NCBI GenBank assembly: GCA_003139795.1
Contig: PLGM01000263.1
Span: forward strand, 1 to 43,307
DNA length: 43,307 bases
Reading direction: 5' to 3'
From: Acidobacteriaceae bacterium
GTDB lineage: Bacteria > Acidobacteriota > Terriglobia > Terriglobales > Acidobacteriaceae
Shown here: positions 10,305 to 21,600 of the stretch, one piece after another
Numbering within the stretch: position 1 is the first letter of the stretch
Layout of the letters: every line of letters starts with the position of its first letter
Made by a program: the position numbers and the translations under genes
The notes under the pieces: generated by a model
What the model was told of the DNA's origin: nothing
Database searches by the model: none
Seen by the model: only the letters and a program-made list of their open reading frames with translations

Positions 10305-11585
10305 ATGGGAATGGCTCACAACAATCACGCCAAGACGCTCCCAGCCGATCTGGGCGCCCCGGCCTTTGTGGACGGCTGGAAGACGCGGGCGCTGGCCATC
10401 GGGTTGGTTTCTTCGGTCATCGCCGCACTGCTGGCTTTTGCAGACGGGTCGATCGACCACGTGTTGCGCGCGTGGCTGCTCGGCCTGGTGCTCACCTTCG
10501 GCTGGGCGGTGGGCGGGCTGGCGCTGTTGATGGTGCAGTACCTCTCCGGCGGCAAGTGGGGCCTGCTGCTGCGCCGGCCTCTGGAGGCGGCCAGCCGCAC
10601 GCTGCCGCTGGTGTTCGTTTACTGGCTGGTGATTGCGTTTTCGCTGAAGAAGCTTTACCTGTGGGCAGCTGTGGGCGATGTGGGCGCGGCGCTGAAGTCG
10701 GGATGGATCAGCGAGGCGCAGGCGCACGCCATCGAATTCAAGCGGCCCATGCTCAATCCCACGGCCTTCTTCGTCACCGGACTGGTGTGCTTCGCCATCT
10801 GGGGCTTCTACACCTGGCGGCTGAATGTTTTAGGACTCGAACGAGATGCGGCTTCCCCCGCTACCACGCCCGAATGGATCAAGCGATTTGAAAACATCAG
10901 CGGCCCCGGCGTGCTGGTGTATTCCATTACGATGACCGCCGCGGTCATCTATTGGGTCATGTCGCTTGATCCTACGTGGTACTCATCGGTTTACGGCCTG
11001 CTGTTCCTGGTGGGGCAGGCATACTCGGTGCTGGCGCTGTCGATCATCGTGGCGATCTCGCTGTCGAAGGGCGAGCCCTTCAAGACCATTTTGCGACCGA
11101 CCGAGCAGCACGACCTGGGCAAGTTCACCTTCGCTTTCGTGATGCTGAACATCTACCTGGCGTTCTCGCAATTCCTGATCATCTGGTCGGGAAACCTGCC
11201 GGAAGAGATTCCGTGGTACCTGGACCGGATTCGCGGGCACTGGGGCATCATCGTCACGCTGGATTTTCTTTTCCACTGGCTGATTCCGTTCACGCTGCTG
11301 CTGTCGCGGGACATCAAGCGCAACAAGAAGCGGCTGGTGCGGGTGTGCCAATGGATGGTCTTCGCCAAGGCATTCGATCTGTTCTGGCTGATTGAGCCGA
11401 ACTTCAAGGATGCGGCGCGCAACCTGCACTTCAGTTGGGGAATTCTGGAATATGTGGCTGTGCCGGTGGCCATGGTGGCCTTCTGGGTAGCCTTCTACTG
11501 CACGCGCCTGCAGACGCGCCCGCTGGTGCAGACCAACGACCCGCATCTTGCGGAGATATTGGAGCCTGAGCATGTCCACGCTTGA
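10305..11585 (+). CDS. actF: Alternative complex III subunit ActF, membrane protein
   Basis: A 426-residue integral membrane protein with about ten helices, related to ActC (NrfD-like). In ACIII, ActF is the second large membrane subunit, proposed to take part in proton translocation. Recognisable stretches include the helices around LAIGLVSSVIAALLAFADG, MSLDPTWYSSVYGLLFLVGQAYS and GNLPEEIPWYLDRIRGHWGII. Thirteen bases separate it from actE. It overlaps the following gene by 14 bases. An ATG two codons inside (10311) is an equally possible start. Confidence 0.94.
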   Translation: MGMAHNNHAKTLPADLGAPAFVDGWKTRALAIGLVSSVIAALLAFADGSIDHVLRAWLLGLVLTFGWAVGGLALLMVQYLSGGKWGLLLRRPLEAASRTLPLVFVYWLVIAFSLKKLYLWAAVGDVGAALKSGWISEAQAHAIEFKRPMLNPTAFFVTGLVCFAIWGFYTWRLNVLGLERDAASPATTPEWIKRFENISGPGVLVYSITMTAAVIYWVMSLDPTWYSSVYGLLFLVGQAYSVLALSIIVAISLSKGEPFKTILRPTEQHDLGKFTFAFVMLNIYLAFSQFLIIWSGNLPEEIPWYLDRIRGHWGIIVTLDFLFHWLIPFTLLLSRDIKRNKKRLVRVCQWMVFAKAFDLFWLIEPNFKDAARNLHFSWGILEYVAVPVAMVAFWVAFYCTRLQTRPLVQTNDPHLAEILEPEHVHA

Positions 11586-12204
11586 CGATAAAGAACCGGA
11601 TCACAACGAGCCGGAGGAGATCGACGCGTCCGCGGGCTTTGAGCAGAGCGACGTGCGGGTGTCGGGGATCGTGGTCTTTCTGACCGCGCTGGGGATTTTT
11701 GTAGTGGTGACGGCGGTGCTGTGCTACGGGGTCGGCAAGGTGCTGTTCGCCCATATGGCGAAGGAAGACGGACCGGCGAGCAAGTGGGCGAAGACGGTGA
11801 ACGTGCAGGATCTCGGCAATCTGGCCAACAACCCCGAGTTGCAGAACAAGATGGCCCAGATAACGCAGCAGTTTCCCACACCGCGGCTGCAGACCGATGA
11901 CGGCAACCAGGAGATTGCGGATCTGCACGCCAGGGAGGACCTGCTGCTGGAGAACTACAGCTGGGCAGATCGTGGTCAGGGCTCGCCGCGGCGAGTGAGG
12001 ATTCCGATCGAGCGGGCGATGGAGTTGATTGCGCAGCAGGGATTGCCGGTGGCGCCCGAGGTGGAACATGCGCCGCTGTTGACCGGGGACTCAAAGCCGG
12101 TGGTGGCAGTGCCGCTGACCAATGGATTTGCTCGCACAGGCTATGAGCACGACGAGGCCCAGGCGGAAGCCATTGCGGCCAGGCGCGGGGAGCAGCAGAA
12201 GTAG
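11572..12204 (+). CDS. Single-helix membrane protein of unknown function in the act-cox operon
   Basis: A 210-residue protein with an acidic N-terminus (STLDDKEPDHNEPEEIDAS), one membrane helix (about residues 32-54, SGIVVFLTALGIFVVVTAVLCYGVG) and a soluble, presumably periplasmic domain. The latter contains DLHAREDLLLENYSWADRGQG and IPIERAMELIAQQGLP, followed by a charged tail. I see no haem or metal motif. It starts within the last 14 bases of actF and precedes SCO, so it is co-expressed with the respiratory complex. It could be an accessory or assembly subunit of ACIII or of the oxidase. The palindrome CTCGCCGCGGCGAG lies at 11982-11995. Confidence 0.8.
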   Translation: MSTLDDKEPDHNEPEEIDASAGFEQSDVRVSGIVVFLTALGIFVVVTAVLCYGVGKVLFAHMAKEDGPASKWAKTVNVQDLGNLANNPELQNKMAQITQQFPTPRLQTDDGNQEIADLHAREDLLLENYSWADRGQGSPRRVRIPIERAMELIAQQGLPVAPEVEHAPLLTGDSKPVVAVPLTNGFARTGYEHDEAQAEAIAARRGEQQK

Positions 12205-12298
12205 AGAGCGTAGAGTCGATTTTTCAAAAGTTACAGAACAGTTTCAAGCCGGCCGGGCGCGATGGAACGGCCGCAGATGGCGAAGGGAAGCGGGAAAG

Positions 12299-13282
12299 AT
12301 GCAGAGGGCAGGCAGAATGCGGGGAAGTTGGCGAGGCGCGGCGATGGCGGTGGCCGTGGCGGCGGGGTTTTGCGCGGCGGCGCCGGTCCCTTGTCTGATG
12401 GCGCAGGTCTCCGGTTACGGCGACAAGCAGATGGGCCCGGCGAACGACAAGCCGCCGGCGATTTTGAACGGCGTGGGGATTGCGCAGAATCTGAATGGGC
12501 AACTGCCGCTTGCGCTCGCCTTTACCGACGACCATGGGCAGCAGGTGCAACTGGGCAGCTACTTCGGCAAGCGTCCGGCGATTCTGGCGCTGGTTTACTA
12601 CCAGTGCCCCATGCTGTGCTCGGAGGAACTGAACGGGCTGACAGGGGCCTTGCAGATGGTGAGCTTCGTACCCGGCAAGGACTTCGATGTGATTGTGGTG
12701 AGCATCGATCCGAGCGAGGGCACGGACCTGGCCGCGGCCAAGAAGCGCACCTACCTGAAGCGGTACGGACGCCCGGATACGGCGGCGGGCTGGCATTTCA
12801 TGACCGGGACGCAGGCCAACATCGACGCATTGACCAAGGCGGTGGGCTTTGGGTACGTGGAGATTCCCGGACCGGACGGAAAGTTGACGCAGTTTGCGCA
12901 CGCCAGTTCCATTCAAATCGTCACGCCGGAGGGCAAGCTGGCGCAGTACTACATGGGGGTGGAGTATTCGCCCAAGGATCTGCGGCTGGGACTGGTGGAG
13001 GCTTCGGCGAACCGCATCGGTTCTCCGGTGGACAACATACTGACCTACTGCTACCACTACGATCCGAAGACCAACAAGCACTCGCTGATCGTGGCGCGAG
13101 TGGTGCAGTTGGGGGGATTGGTGACGGTATTCACGCTGGGTGGATTCATGCTGGTAATGTTCCGCCGGGATAGCCGGCAGCAGGATGGCGGGGCCGGAGA
13201 CGGAAGCGCAGGCGCAGGGACGCCTGGAGACTCAACCGCCGGGACAGGCAAGACGGGGACAGGAATAAAGGTGAACGGATAA
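12299..13282 (+). CDS. SCO1/SenC family copper chaperone for the oxidase CuA site
   Basis: A 327-residue thioredoxin-fold protein with the SCO copper motif YYQCPMLCSEE (C103, C107) and the third ligand His in FAHASS (H201). A signal sequence occupies about residues 10-36. An extra C-terminal membrane helix (about residues 270-292, LGGLVTVFTLGGFMLVMF) is followed by a Gly/Ser-rich tail, so the protein is likely held in the membrane at its C-terminus. It delivers copper to, or reduces, the CuA cysteines of CoxB, which is encoded four bases downstream. I start at the ATG at 12299, preceded by GCGGGAAAG; the open frame continues upstream to 12122, overlapping the previous gene, but that part is arginine-rich shadow sequence. 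Confidence 0.9.
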   Translation: MQRAGRMRGSWRGAAMAVAVAAGFCAAAPVPCLMAQVSGYGDKQMGPANDKPPAILNGVGIAQNLNGQLPLALAFTDDHGQQVQLGSYFGKRPAILALVYYQCPMLCSEELNGLTGALQMVSFVPGKDFDVIVVSIDPSEGTDLAAAKKRTYLKRYGRPDTAAGWHFMTGTQANIDALTKAVGFGYVEIPGPDGKLTQFAHASSIQIVTPEGKLAQYYMGVEYSPKDLRLGLVEASANRIGSPVDNILTYCYHYDPKTNKHSLIVARVVQLGGLVTVFTLGGFMLVMFRRDSRQQDGGAGDGSAGAGTPGDSTAGTGKTGTGIKVNG

Positions 13283-13286
13283 CGGA

Positions 13287-14398
13287 ATGAACCACATCAG
13301 TCCAGTACTCTGGGAATTTCTCGTCAAGTGGTTGACGAACTTCGCGCTGATTCCGCCGGAGGCGTCGAAGATTGCGCCTCAGATGGACGCGCTGCTCTTT
13401 TTCATGGTGCTGGTGAGCCTGATCGGGCTGACCATCGTGACCCTGCTGGTGACAAGTTTTTGTATTCTCTACAGCAAGGGGCGGCATCCGGTGGCAGTGC
13501 AGGTGGAGGGTTCGACGCTGCTGGAGGCGACGTGGACGATCATTCCGCTGGGGCTGTTCCTGGTGATGTTTGTGTGGGGCGCGCTGATTTATTTCCGTGT
13601 TTACACGCCGCCGGCCAACGCCATGAACATCTACGTGGTGGGCAAGCAGTGGATGTGGAAGGCGGAGCATCCGGGTGGGCAGCATGAGATCAACTCTCTG
13701 CACATCCCGACGGGAAAGCCGATCCAGTTGACGCTGATCTCGCAGGACGTGTTTCACAGCTTTTCGATTCCTGCCTTCCGGGTGAAGCGGGAGGCGATTC
13801 CGGGCCGGTATACGACGGTGTGGTTCGAGGCCACAACGCCGGGGACGTATCACCTGTTCTGCACGCAATATTGCGGGACGAACCACTCGCAGATGGTCGG
13901 CGACATTGTGGTGCTGACGCCGGAGGGGTACAGGAAGTGGCTGGACGAGTCGACCAGCGGGATGTCGCTGGCGCAGAACGGGGAACGGCTTTTTGCCAGC
14001 CTGAGCTGCGCGGCCTGCCACAACGCGCGGCCGGATGCGCGGGGGCCGAGCCTGGCCAACGTGTACGGCGCCAAGCTGGCGCTTTCAAGCGGAGGGACGG
14101 TGACCGCGGACGACGCATATTTGCGCGAGTCGATTCTGAACCCGTCGCAGCACGTGACCCAGGGTTATGCGCCCATCATGCCCACCTACCAGGGGCAGAT
14201 CAGCGAGGAGGGCGTGATCGCGCTGGTTGAGTTCATCAAGAACCTCAACTCCGACTACCGCATTCAGCAGACGCTGAACACGACCGATCTGCTGCCGGAG
14301 AGCGAAGGGTCGCCGCGGCGACCGGGGCCGGCGGCGGGCGGACCTGCCGCGAAAGCGCCCGCGAAGCAAGGGTCCGCCGCACAAGGGATGGTGAAGCA

Positions 14399-14402
<4 letters not shown>
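13287..14402 (+). CDS. coxB: Cytochrome c oxidase subunit II with fused cytochrome c domain (caa3 type)
   Basis: A 371-residue subunit II. Two N-terminal helices (about 35-60 and 82-103) are followed by the CuA cupredoxin domain with ligands H157, C192, C196, H200 and M203; the loop reads [12 protein letters not shown], with Gln where many families have Glu. A cytochrome c domain follows with CAACH (241-245) and a probable axial Met in APIMPT (M298). This fusion defines a caa3-type oxidase that accepts electrons directly from a cytochrome c such as ActA or ActE. The last 35 residues are a low-complexity Gly/Ala/Pro tail containing the palindrome at 14308-14323. The stop overlaps the coxA start as ATGA. 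Confidence 0.95.
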
Positions 14403-16055
<1,653 letters not shown>

Positions 16056-16066
<11 letters not shown>

Positions 16067-16817
16067 CACAGCGATTGCCCATGGCGCCCACGAGACGGGT
16101 AGCAACACTCATGACGAACACCCGCCGTATCTGCGCCATCACTTTGAGAGCACAGAGCAACAGGCGGATGCGGCCGGGTTTGCGATGTGGCTGTTCCTGC
16201 TGACGGAAGTGATGTTCTTCGGGGGGCTGTTTACCGCCTATCTGATCTACCGCAACTGGTACTATCCGGCGTTTGTCTCCGGCTCGCACCAGTTGAATGT
16301 GGTTTGGGGCACCCTGAACACGCTCGTGCTGATCATCTCCAGCTTTACCATGGCCATGGGCGTGTGGTGCGCGGAGACAGGGCGCAGGAGGGGGCTGGTG
16401 CTTTCCCTGAGTCTCACGTTGATTCTGGGCCTGGGATTTTTAGGCATCAAGAGCATCGAGTATGCGGAGAAGATCGAGAAGCACCACGTTCCCGGCTTCC
16501 ACTACAGCTTGCAGTCGTTTCTCGATCCCCAATCGGATCGCGCAGTTTTTTCGGAATATCACGACAAGCCGCTGATGTTGGATATGGCGCGGCACACCGA
16601 GGTCTACTTCTCGCTCTACTTCCTGATGACCGGCATGCACGCGCTGCACATGATCATCGGCATCGGGATATTGGGATTCATGATCTTCCGCGCCCGGGCC
16701 GGGGCTTACACCTCGGGGCACGTGACGTTTGTGGAGAACTTCGGCCTCTACTGGCACTTTGTCGACATTATCTGGATTTATCTCTTTGCGCTGCTCTATT
16801 TGATCAGCAGACACTGA
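16056..16817 (+). CDS. coxC: Cytochrome c oxidase subunit III
   Basis: A 253-residue subunit III with an His/Glu-rich N-terminus and about five to six helices, including [27 protein letters not shown] and the final [20 protein letters not shown], both characteristic. The insertion around residues 125-165 ([19 protein letters not shown]...) is the extended loop seen in caa3/SoxM-like members. The start is GTG at 16056, with AAAGAGGTGA upstream, inside the coxA coding region. It stabilises the catalytic subunit and proton pumping. Confidence 0.94.
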
Positions 16818-16871
16818 GCGGAAACTGCGATCCGGTTGCGGGGCAGGAGATTTGACGTTGAGAAGCGTTCC

Positions 16872-16931
16872 CTCGGGGGCTAAAGCCCCGTAGTTTTCAG
16901 GTTCCATGAGCGGCGCGGTTGAAACCGCGCC
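16872..16931. repeat. REP-like double hairpin between coxC and coxD
   Basis: Two strong stem-loops in one 60-base block: GGGGC-TAAA-GCCCC (16876-16889) and an 8-bp stem GGCGCGGT-TGAA-ACCGCGCC (16912-16931), followed by CTTTCAAGACA. The TAAA/TGAA tetraloops between self-complementary GC arms recall dispersed intergenic elements in acidobacterial genomes (the 'gcggctaaagccgc...cccttcaaaaca' type, from memory). It lies inside the cox operon and could affect mRNA stability between coxC and coxD. Confidence 0.6.
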
Positions 16932-16994
16932 CTTTCAAGACAGCGCTGGGGCTGAATTCCTCCTGTTTGTCCGGAGGCTTTGAAGGAGAACGGC

Positions 16995-17339
16995 ATGAGC
17001 GAGCAAATAGAACTCGGCGAACACCAGCATCACGACGAACAAGACGAAGACGCGCATCACATCGTGGGCCCCGGGGTCTACGTGATCATCCTCATCGCGT
17101 TGCTGGTGGGCACGGCGCTCACGGTCTGGGCGTCGTTTATCGACCTCGGACCCTGGAATCCGGTCATCGCGCTGGCCATCGCAACCACCAAGGCCACGCT
17201 GGTGGTGCTGTTTTTCATGCACGTGAAGTACAGCACCAAGCTGACCAAGCTGACGGTGGGCGCGGGCATCTTCACGTTCCTGACGCTGGTCAGCCTGACG
17301 CTGGCGGACTATATCAGCCGGGCGTGGGGAAGCTGGTAG
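16995..17339 (+). CDS. coxD: Cytochrome c oxidase subunit IV (prokaryotic caa3 type)
   Basis: A 114-residue small subunit with an acidic/His-rich N-terminus (MSEQIELGEHQHHDEQDEDAHH) and three helices (about 30-50, 56-78, 85-108), matching the prokaryotic subunit IV of caa3/bo-type oxidases; LAIATTKATLVVLFFMHVKYSTKL is the typical central motif. The ATG at 16995 has AAGGAG seven bases upstream; a TTG five codons earlier is possible but would put that site inside the gene. It is the last gene of the respiratory operon and is followed by a strong terminator. Confidence 0.92.
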   Translation: MSEQIELGEHQHHDEQDEDAHHIVGPGVYVIILIALLVGTALTVWASFIDLGPWNPVIALAIATTKATLVVLFFMHVKYSTKLTKLTVGAGIFTFLTLVSLTLADYISRAWGSW

Positions 17340-17368
17340 GGCTGGAGTGGAAGGATGGATTGTACGAG

Positions 17369-17396
17369 GGGCTGCCCGTTTGGGGCGGCCCTTTTT
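17369..17396 (+). terminator. Intrinsic terminator of the act-cox operon
   Basis: A 9-bp stem GGGCTGCCC / GGGCGGCCC (one T-G wobble) with loop GTTTG, followed directly by TTTTT. It lies 30 bases after the coxD stop and closes the roughly 14-kb operon. Confidence 0.9.
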
Positions 17397-17495
17397 GCTG
17401 GTTGGGAGCACGATGGTTGAGCTTCGTGGTTTCCCAGGTCTCACAAGCGACTTCCGGGCACGGGCAAACTCCGAAATTACAATCGTCTCCAGGGC

Positions 17496-18068
17496 TTAAC
17501 GGGAGCGAGCGTCGGCGGTCATGCGGTCAAGCTCTTTCAGTGGATCGGGCCAAGGAAGGTTGACGCCGCTTGCCCGGGCATAAGCGATTGCCTGGCCCAT
17601 ATGCTCGTGCGTGTGCGCCAGCATTCTCAGGTACACCCGCCGGACCGTCGTTACTTCTCCGAAGAAGTCTCCGGTGCAATCAAGTTCCTCGGCGCCGCAT
17701 GCCGTGAAGGAGCGGCGGACGGCCTCGAACGACAGTCGCAGAAGATCGATCACATCCTGTTTTTGCGTCAGGGTTTGTTCCAGCGCAATGTTCCTGCGAA
17801 TCATGGCCGCGAACTGCGCGGGACGATCGCCGGGAAGGAGACCATAAAGATCGTCCTGCTCCGCCACTCGCGCTCCGACCAGACGCAAGAGCGCAAAGTT
17901 GCCGGCCGCAATGTGAACCAGGACGGAGGAAAACGCTCGCGCGCCCCCGATTGGCCTCCAGCCGTACATCTCCGCCGGAACCGCCTCAGCCAATGCAAGC
18001 AGTTGCGTTTGAGGGATTTCGAGCTCCCAGAGATACTCGCCACGAAAACCAGGAATTCGGGAATTCAT
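17496..18068 (-). CDS. DinB/YfiT-family protein
   Basis: A 190-residue four-helix-bundle protein of the DinB superfamily. The expected metal-binding histidines are present: one in VLVHIAAGNFALL (about residue 52) and the pair in AHTHEHMGQAIAYARASGVNLPW (about residues 151-155), followed by the family's typical 'A-Y-A-R-x-x-G-x-x-P-P/W' ending. Members bind a divalent metal; several act as thiol-dependent transferases, but most, including this one, have no assigned substrate. The start is the ATG at 18068; the frame is open further upstream but that part is not protein-like. It converges on the act-cox operon. Confidence 0.85.
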   Translation of the reverse strand: MNSRIPGFRGEYLWELEIPQTQLLALAEAVPAEMYGWRPIGGARAFSSVLVHIAAGNFALLRLVGARVAEQDDLYGLLPGDRPAQFAAMIRRNIALEQTLTQKQDVIDLLRLSFEAVRRSFTACGAEELDCTGDFFGEVTTVRRVYLRMLAHTHEHMGQAIAYARASGVNLPWPDPLKELDRMTADARSR

Positions 18069-18619
18069 GGCCTTCATTCTAATCCGCGTGCGGGGGTGCG
18101 GCAACGCCGCCGCGAGAGCTGTCGAAGGCCGAGTCGGATTCATGGCGAGCCCTGAGCCGTTGGCCGACTTCCGGAAGGCCGGTGACCCGGAAGCTGGCGC
18201 GCAGCTGCCGAGGATGCAGAAGACCAGAGGCTGCGGCTCGCCTTGCATGAATTCCATGCCCGAGAGGCTACAGATCCCGGAAGAGCTTGGGCGGCCGGCG
18301 AACCGCCGCGCATCCTGGTGCGGCCGATGACGGCGGGTTCGGCGGCAAAGAAGTTGGTCGCGGGAATTTATATTCGGCAGCGCGGCGGCGGAGGGGAGAA
18401 ACAGCCGTTTCAAGGATTTGCGTCTGGGGGACGCGCGCGGGTTGACCGGTGGTGTGTGAGGCTCCTTCCATCCTGTGTGCCGCTTTCGTACTATAATTGC
18501 AAACAATTCCAATCCCGGAAACTGCGTGTTTCGCAAGACGTAATCGATTGGGTTCCGACCCATCCCCCTCAGAGGATAAGAGAGGGGAGATCGGAATCGG
18601 AATCCGGACGTGTGAGACT
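18069..18619. promoter_or_regulatory. Intergenic region with TATAAT upstream of the giant secreted protein
   Basis: No convincing gene in 550 bases. A perfect TATAAT lies at 18492-18497; the best -35 match is poor (TTCCAT at 18466, 20 bases away), so an activator may be needed. The leader of about 115 bases that follows is purine-rich (GAGGATAAGAGAGGGGAGAT near 18571). Minus-strand reading frames here extend the DinB frame but have low-quality composition. Confidence 0.35.
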
Positions 18620-21600
18620 ATGCGGGATCTGCAGCGGTTTTCCGGTGAGCCTGCCCGGCGGGGCGGGATTGGGCTACGTTTTCATGGAGCGCGGAACGGC
18701 GGGCTAGGCACGGGATGGGCTGGCCTGGCGGCGGGAGCGCTGCGTCTGACGGTTGTGGGGGCGCTGTTGTTTCGAGCGGCGCTGCCGGCATGGACGCAAG
18801 CAAAGGCTGACGGGCCGAATGCGGGATGGGGCGCGGGCCGGGATGCGGGTCGGGCTGTGAAAGCGGCGCCGCAGCGGCTGAATCCGCCTCCGCGGGTGGT
18901 TGCGGCGCAGCGGTTTCTTGCCCGGCGGGGGTGGACGCCGAGCGGGACAAAAGGCGGGGCGGGGCGTCGGGCAGGCGCCGGGCACACGGGCTGGCGGACC
19001 GGCGCGGCTGGAGCGCAGACGCAGACTGCGTCAACCTCAACCTCGGCCTCGGCCTCGACCGCGACCTGGCAGTCGCTGGGGCCGGCCGCGGTCCTGACGG
19101 CGAATTATGGGCTGGTGACGGGCAGAATCTCTGCGCTGGCGCTGGACCCCGCGGACGCGACCGGCAACCATCTCTACCTGGGCACGACCGGGGGTGGAGT
19201 GTGGGTGGCGCAGAATGCGGGTGCGTCCGCGCCGACCCCTGTGGTCTTCATGCCTCTGACGGACACGGTCGCGGCTTTGAGCGGAGCCCAGGACGCCTCG
19301 ATCAGCATTGGAGCGCTGACCGTGCAGGCGGGCGGGACGGGAGTGATTCTGGCCGGCACCGGGGACCCGAACGATGCGCTGGACTCCTACTATGGGGCCG
19401 GAATCCTGCGTTCGAGCGACGGCGGAAACAGTTGGAGCCTGACGACCACAACCGCGGACATGAAGTGGAGCTTCGCCGGGGAGGGGTTTGCAGGGTTTGC
19501 CTGGAGCACTTTGAATCCGCAACTGGTGGTGGCCGCGGTGTCGCAGGCCTATGAGGGCACGCTGGTGAATGCGGAGTGGCCCAACCGGAGCTATGAGGGA
19601 CTCTACTACTCCGCCGATGGCGGCGTTACCTGGAATCTGGCGACCATCACGGACGGAGCGGGAGCGGACGTGCAGGGGCCGAACGATCCGTTTGTGAGCC
19701 CCGACGGCAATGCGGCTACCTCAGTGGTGTGGAACCCGGTGCGGCAACTGTTTGTGGCGGCGGTGCGGTTCCACGGCTATTACCAGTCGACGGACGGGAT
19801 GACCTGGACGCGGATGACCGCGCAACCCGGCACCGGGCTGACGACACTCATGTGTCCCACGAATTCCGGCGCCATTGGCTCGATCGATTGCCCGATCTTT
19901 CGTGGCACGCTGGCGGTGAATCCGCAGACGGGCGACACCTTTGCGTGGACGGTGGATTTATACAACCAGGACCAGGGACTGTGGCAGGACCAGTGCGCGA
20001 TCGGCGGGGGCGCGTGCGCAAGCGCGAACATCGCCTTTGCCCAGCAATGGAACACGCAGGCGCTGGAGACGAACACTTCCGACGGCGGGGCGACCATTGA
20101 GAACGGCGACTACAACCTGGCGCTGGCGGCGGTGCCGGCGGCACTGGGACAAGGGGAGGATACGCTGCTGCTGGCGGGGGCGAACGACCTGTGGAAGTGC
20201 AGCCTGGCCATGGGCTGCGTGTGGCGCAACACCACCAATGCCACGACGTGCATGAGCGCGCAGGTGGGCGAATTCCAGCACGCGCTGGCCTGGAACACGG
20301 CCAACCCGCTGGAGGTGCTTGTGGGCAACGACAGCGGGCTGTGGCGCTCGATGGACTTGATCGGGGAGACGGGCCAGGTGTGCGCGGCGAGCGATGCCAC
20401 GCATTTCCAGAACCTGAACGGAAGCCTGGGATCGCTGGCCGAGGTGGAGAGCATGGCGCTGGCCGGCATCTCGCCCTACACGATGATGACCGGGCTGGGG
20501 GTGAACGGGACCGCGGGGCTGAAGAACGCCACTGCGCCGGCGGCGGATTGGCCGCAGATTCTGGGCGGTGAGGGCGGGCCGGTGGCTATCGATCCCAGCA
20601 ACAGCGCGAACTGGTATGTGAACGGCGAGGCGGGAGTTGCGATCTACCTGTGTTCCGATCCGACGGCGTGCAGCCCGGCGGAATTCGGAACCAGTCCGGT
20701 GGTGACCGATGCGGACGTGGGCGGGGATGGGTACACCATGACTACGGCGGCGCCGTTTCTGGTGGACCCGCTGGAGCCGGCGCAGTTGCTGATCGGGACC
20801 TGCCGCGTGTGGAGAGGGCTGGCGGACGGGGTGGGGTGGAGCGGGAGCAACGCGATCAGTCCCATTCTGGACAGCGGGGCAACGGACGTCTCCTGTAACG
20901 GCGATGCGTTGATCCGGTCGATGGCCGCCGTGGCGCTTTCCGGCGGCGGAGAAGTTGTTTACGTGGGCATGTTCGGCTCCGCGGACGGAGGCGCGAACCT
21001 GCCCGGCCATGTTTTGAGCTCGAACTTCAATCCATCCAGCGGCACGACGCCGGTGTGGCAGGATCTGACGCTGAACCCGGTGACCAACGCCAGCGCGGCG
21101 TTGAATGCGTATGGGCTGGACATCTCCAGCATCTTCATCGACACGCACGACCCGACTGGGAACACGGTCTACGTGACGGTGGAGGGATTCTCGAACGTGG
21201 CGGAGGAGGTGCAGGCGGTTTACAGATCGAGCGACGGGGGAGCGCACTGGGCGAATTTGATGGCCAATCTTCCCTCGGCGCCGGCCAACAGCGTGGTAGT
21301 GGATCCGCAGAGCGCCAACACGGTGTATGTGGCCACGGACGCGGGGGTTTATTTCACTACGCAGATTGGCACTTGCAGCCATGTTTCTTCCACCTGCTGG
21401 TCGGCGTTTGGAAGCGGAATGCCGGCGGCACCAGTGGTTGAACTGAGCGCATCACCGGCAACGGCTCCCGCGCAGGTGCTCACCGCGGCGACCTACGGGC
21501 GGGGCGTGTGGCAAACTCCGCTTTGGACCGCAGGCCCGAGTGTGGCCACGGCGACCGCCAGCCCCGCGTCGCTGACCTTTGCGAGCCAGGTGTTCGGAAC

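Noticed and set aside
18069..18563. N-terminal extension of the DinB frame
   Set aside because: Not protein-like; the DinB fold is complete from the ATG at 18068.
19958..21382. 474-codon minus-strand frame inside the giant protein gene
   Set aside because: Arg/His-rich antisense translation; the plus strand carries clear Asp-box repeats.
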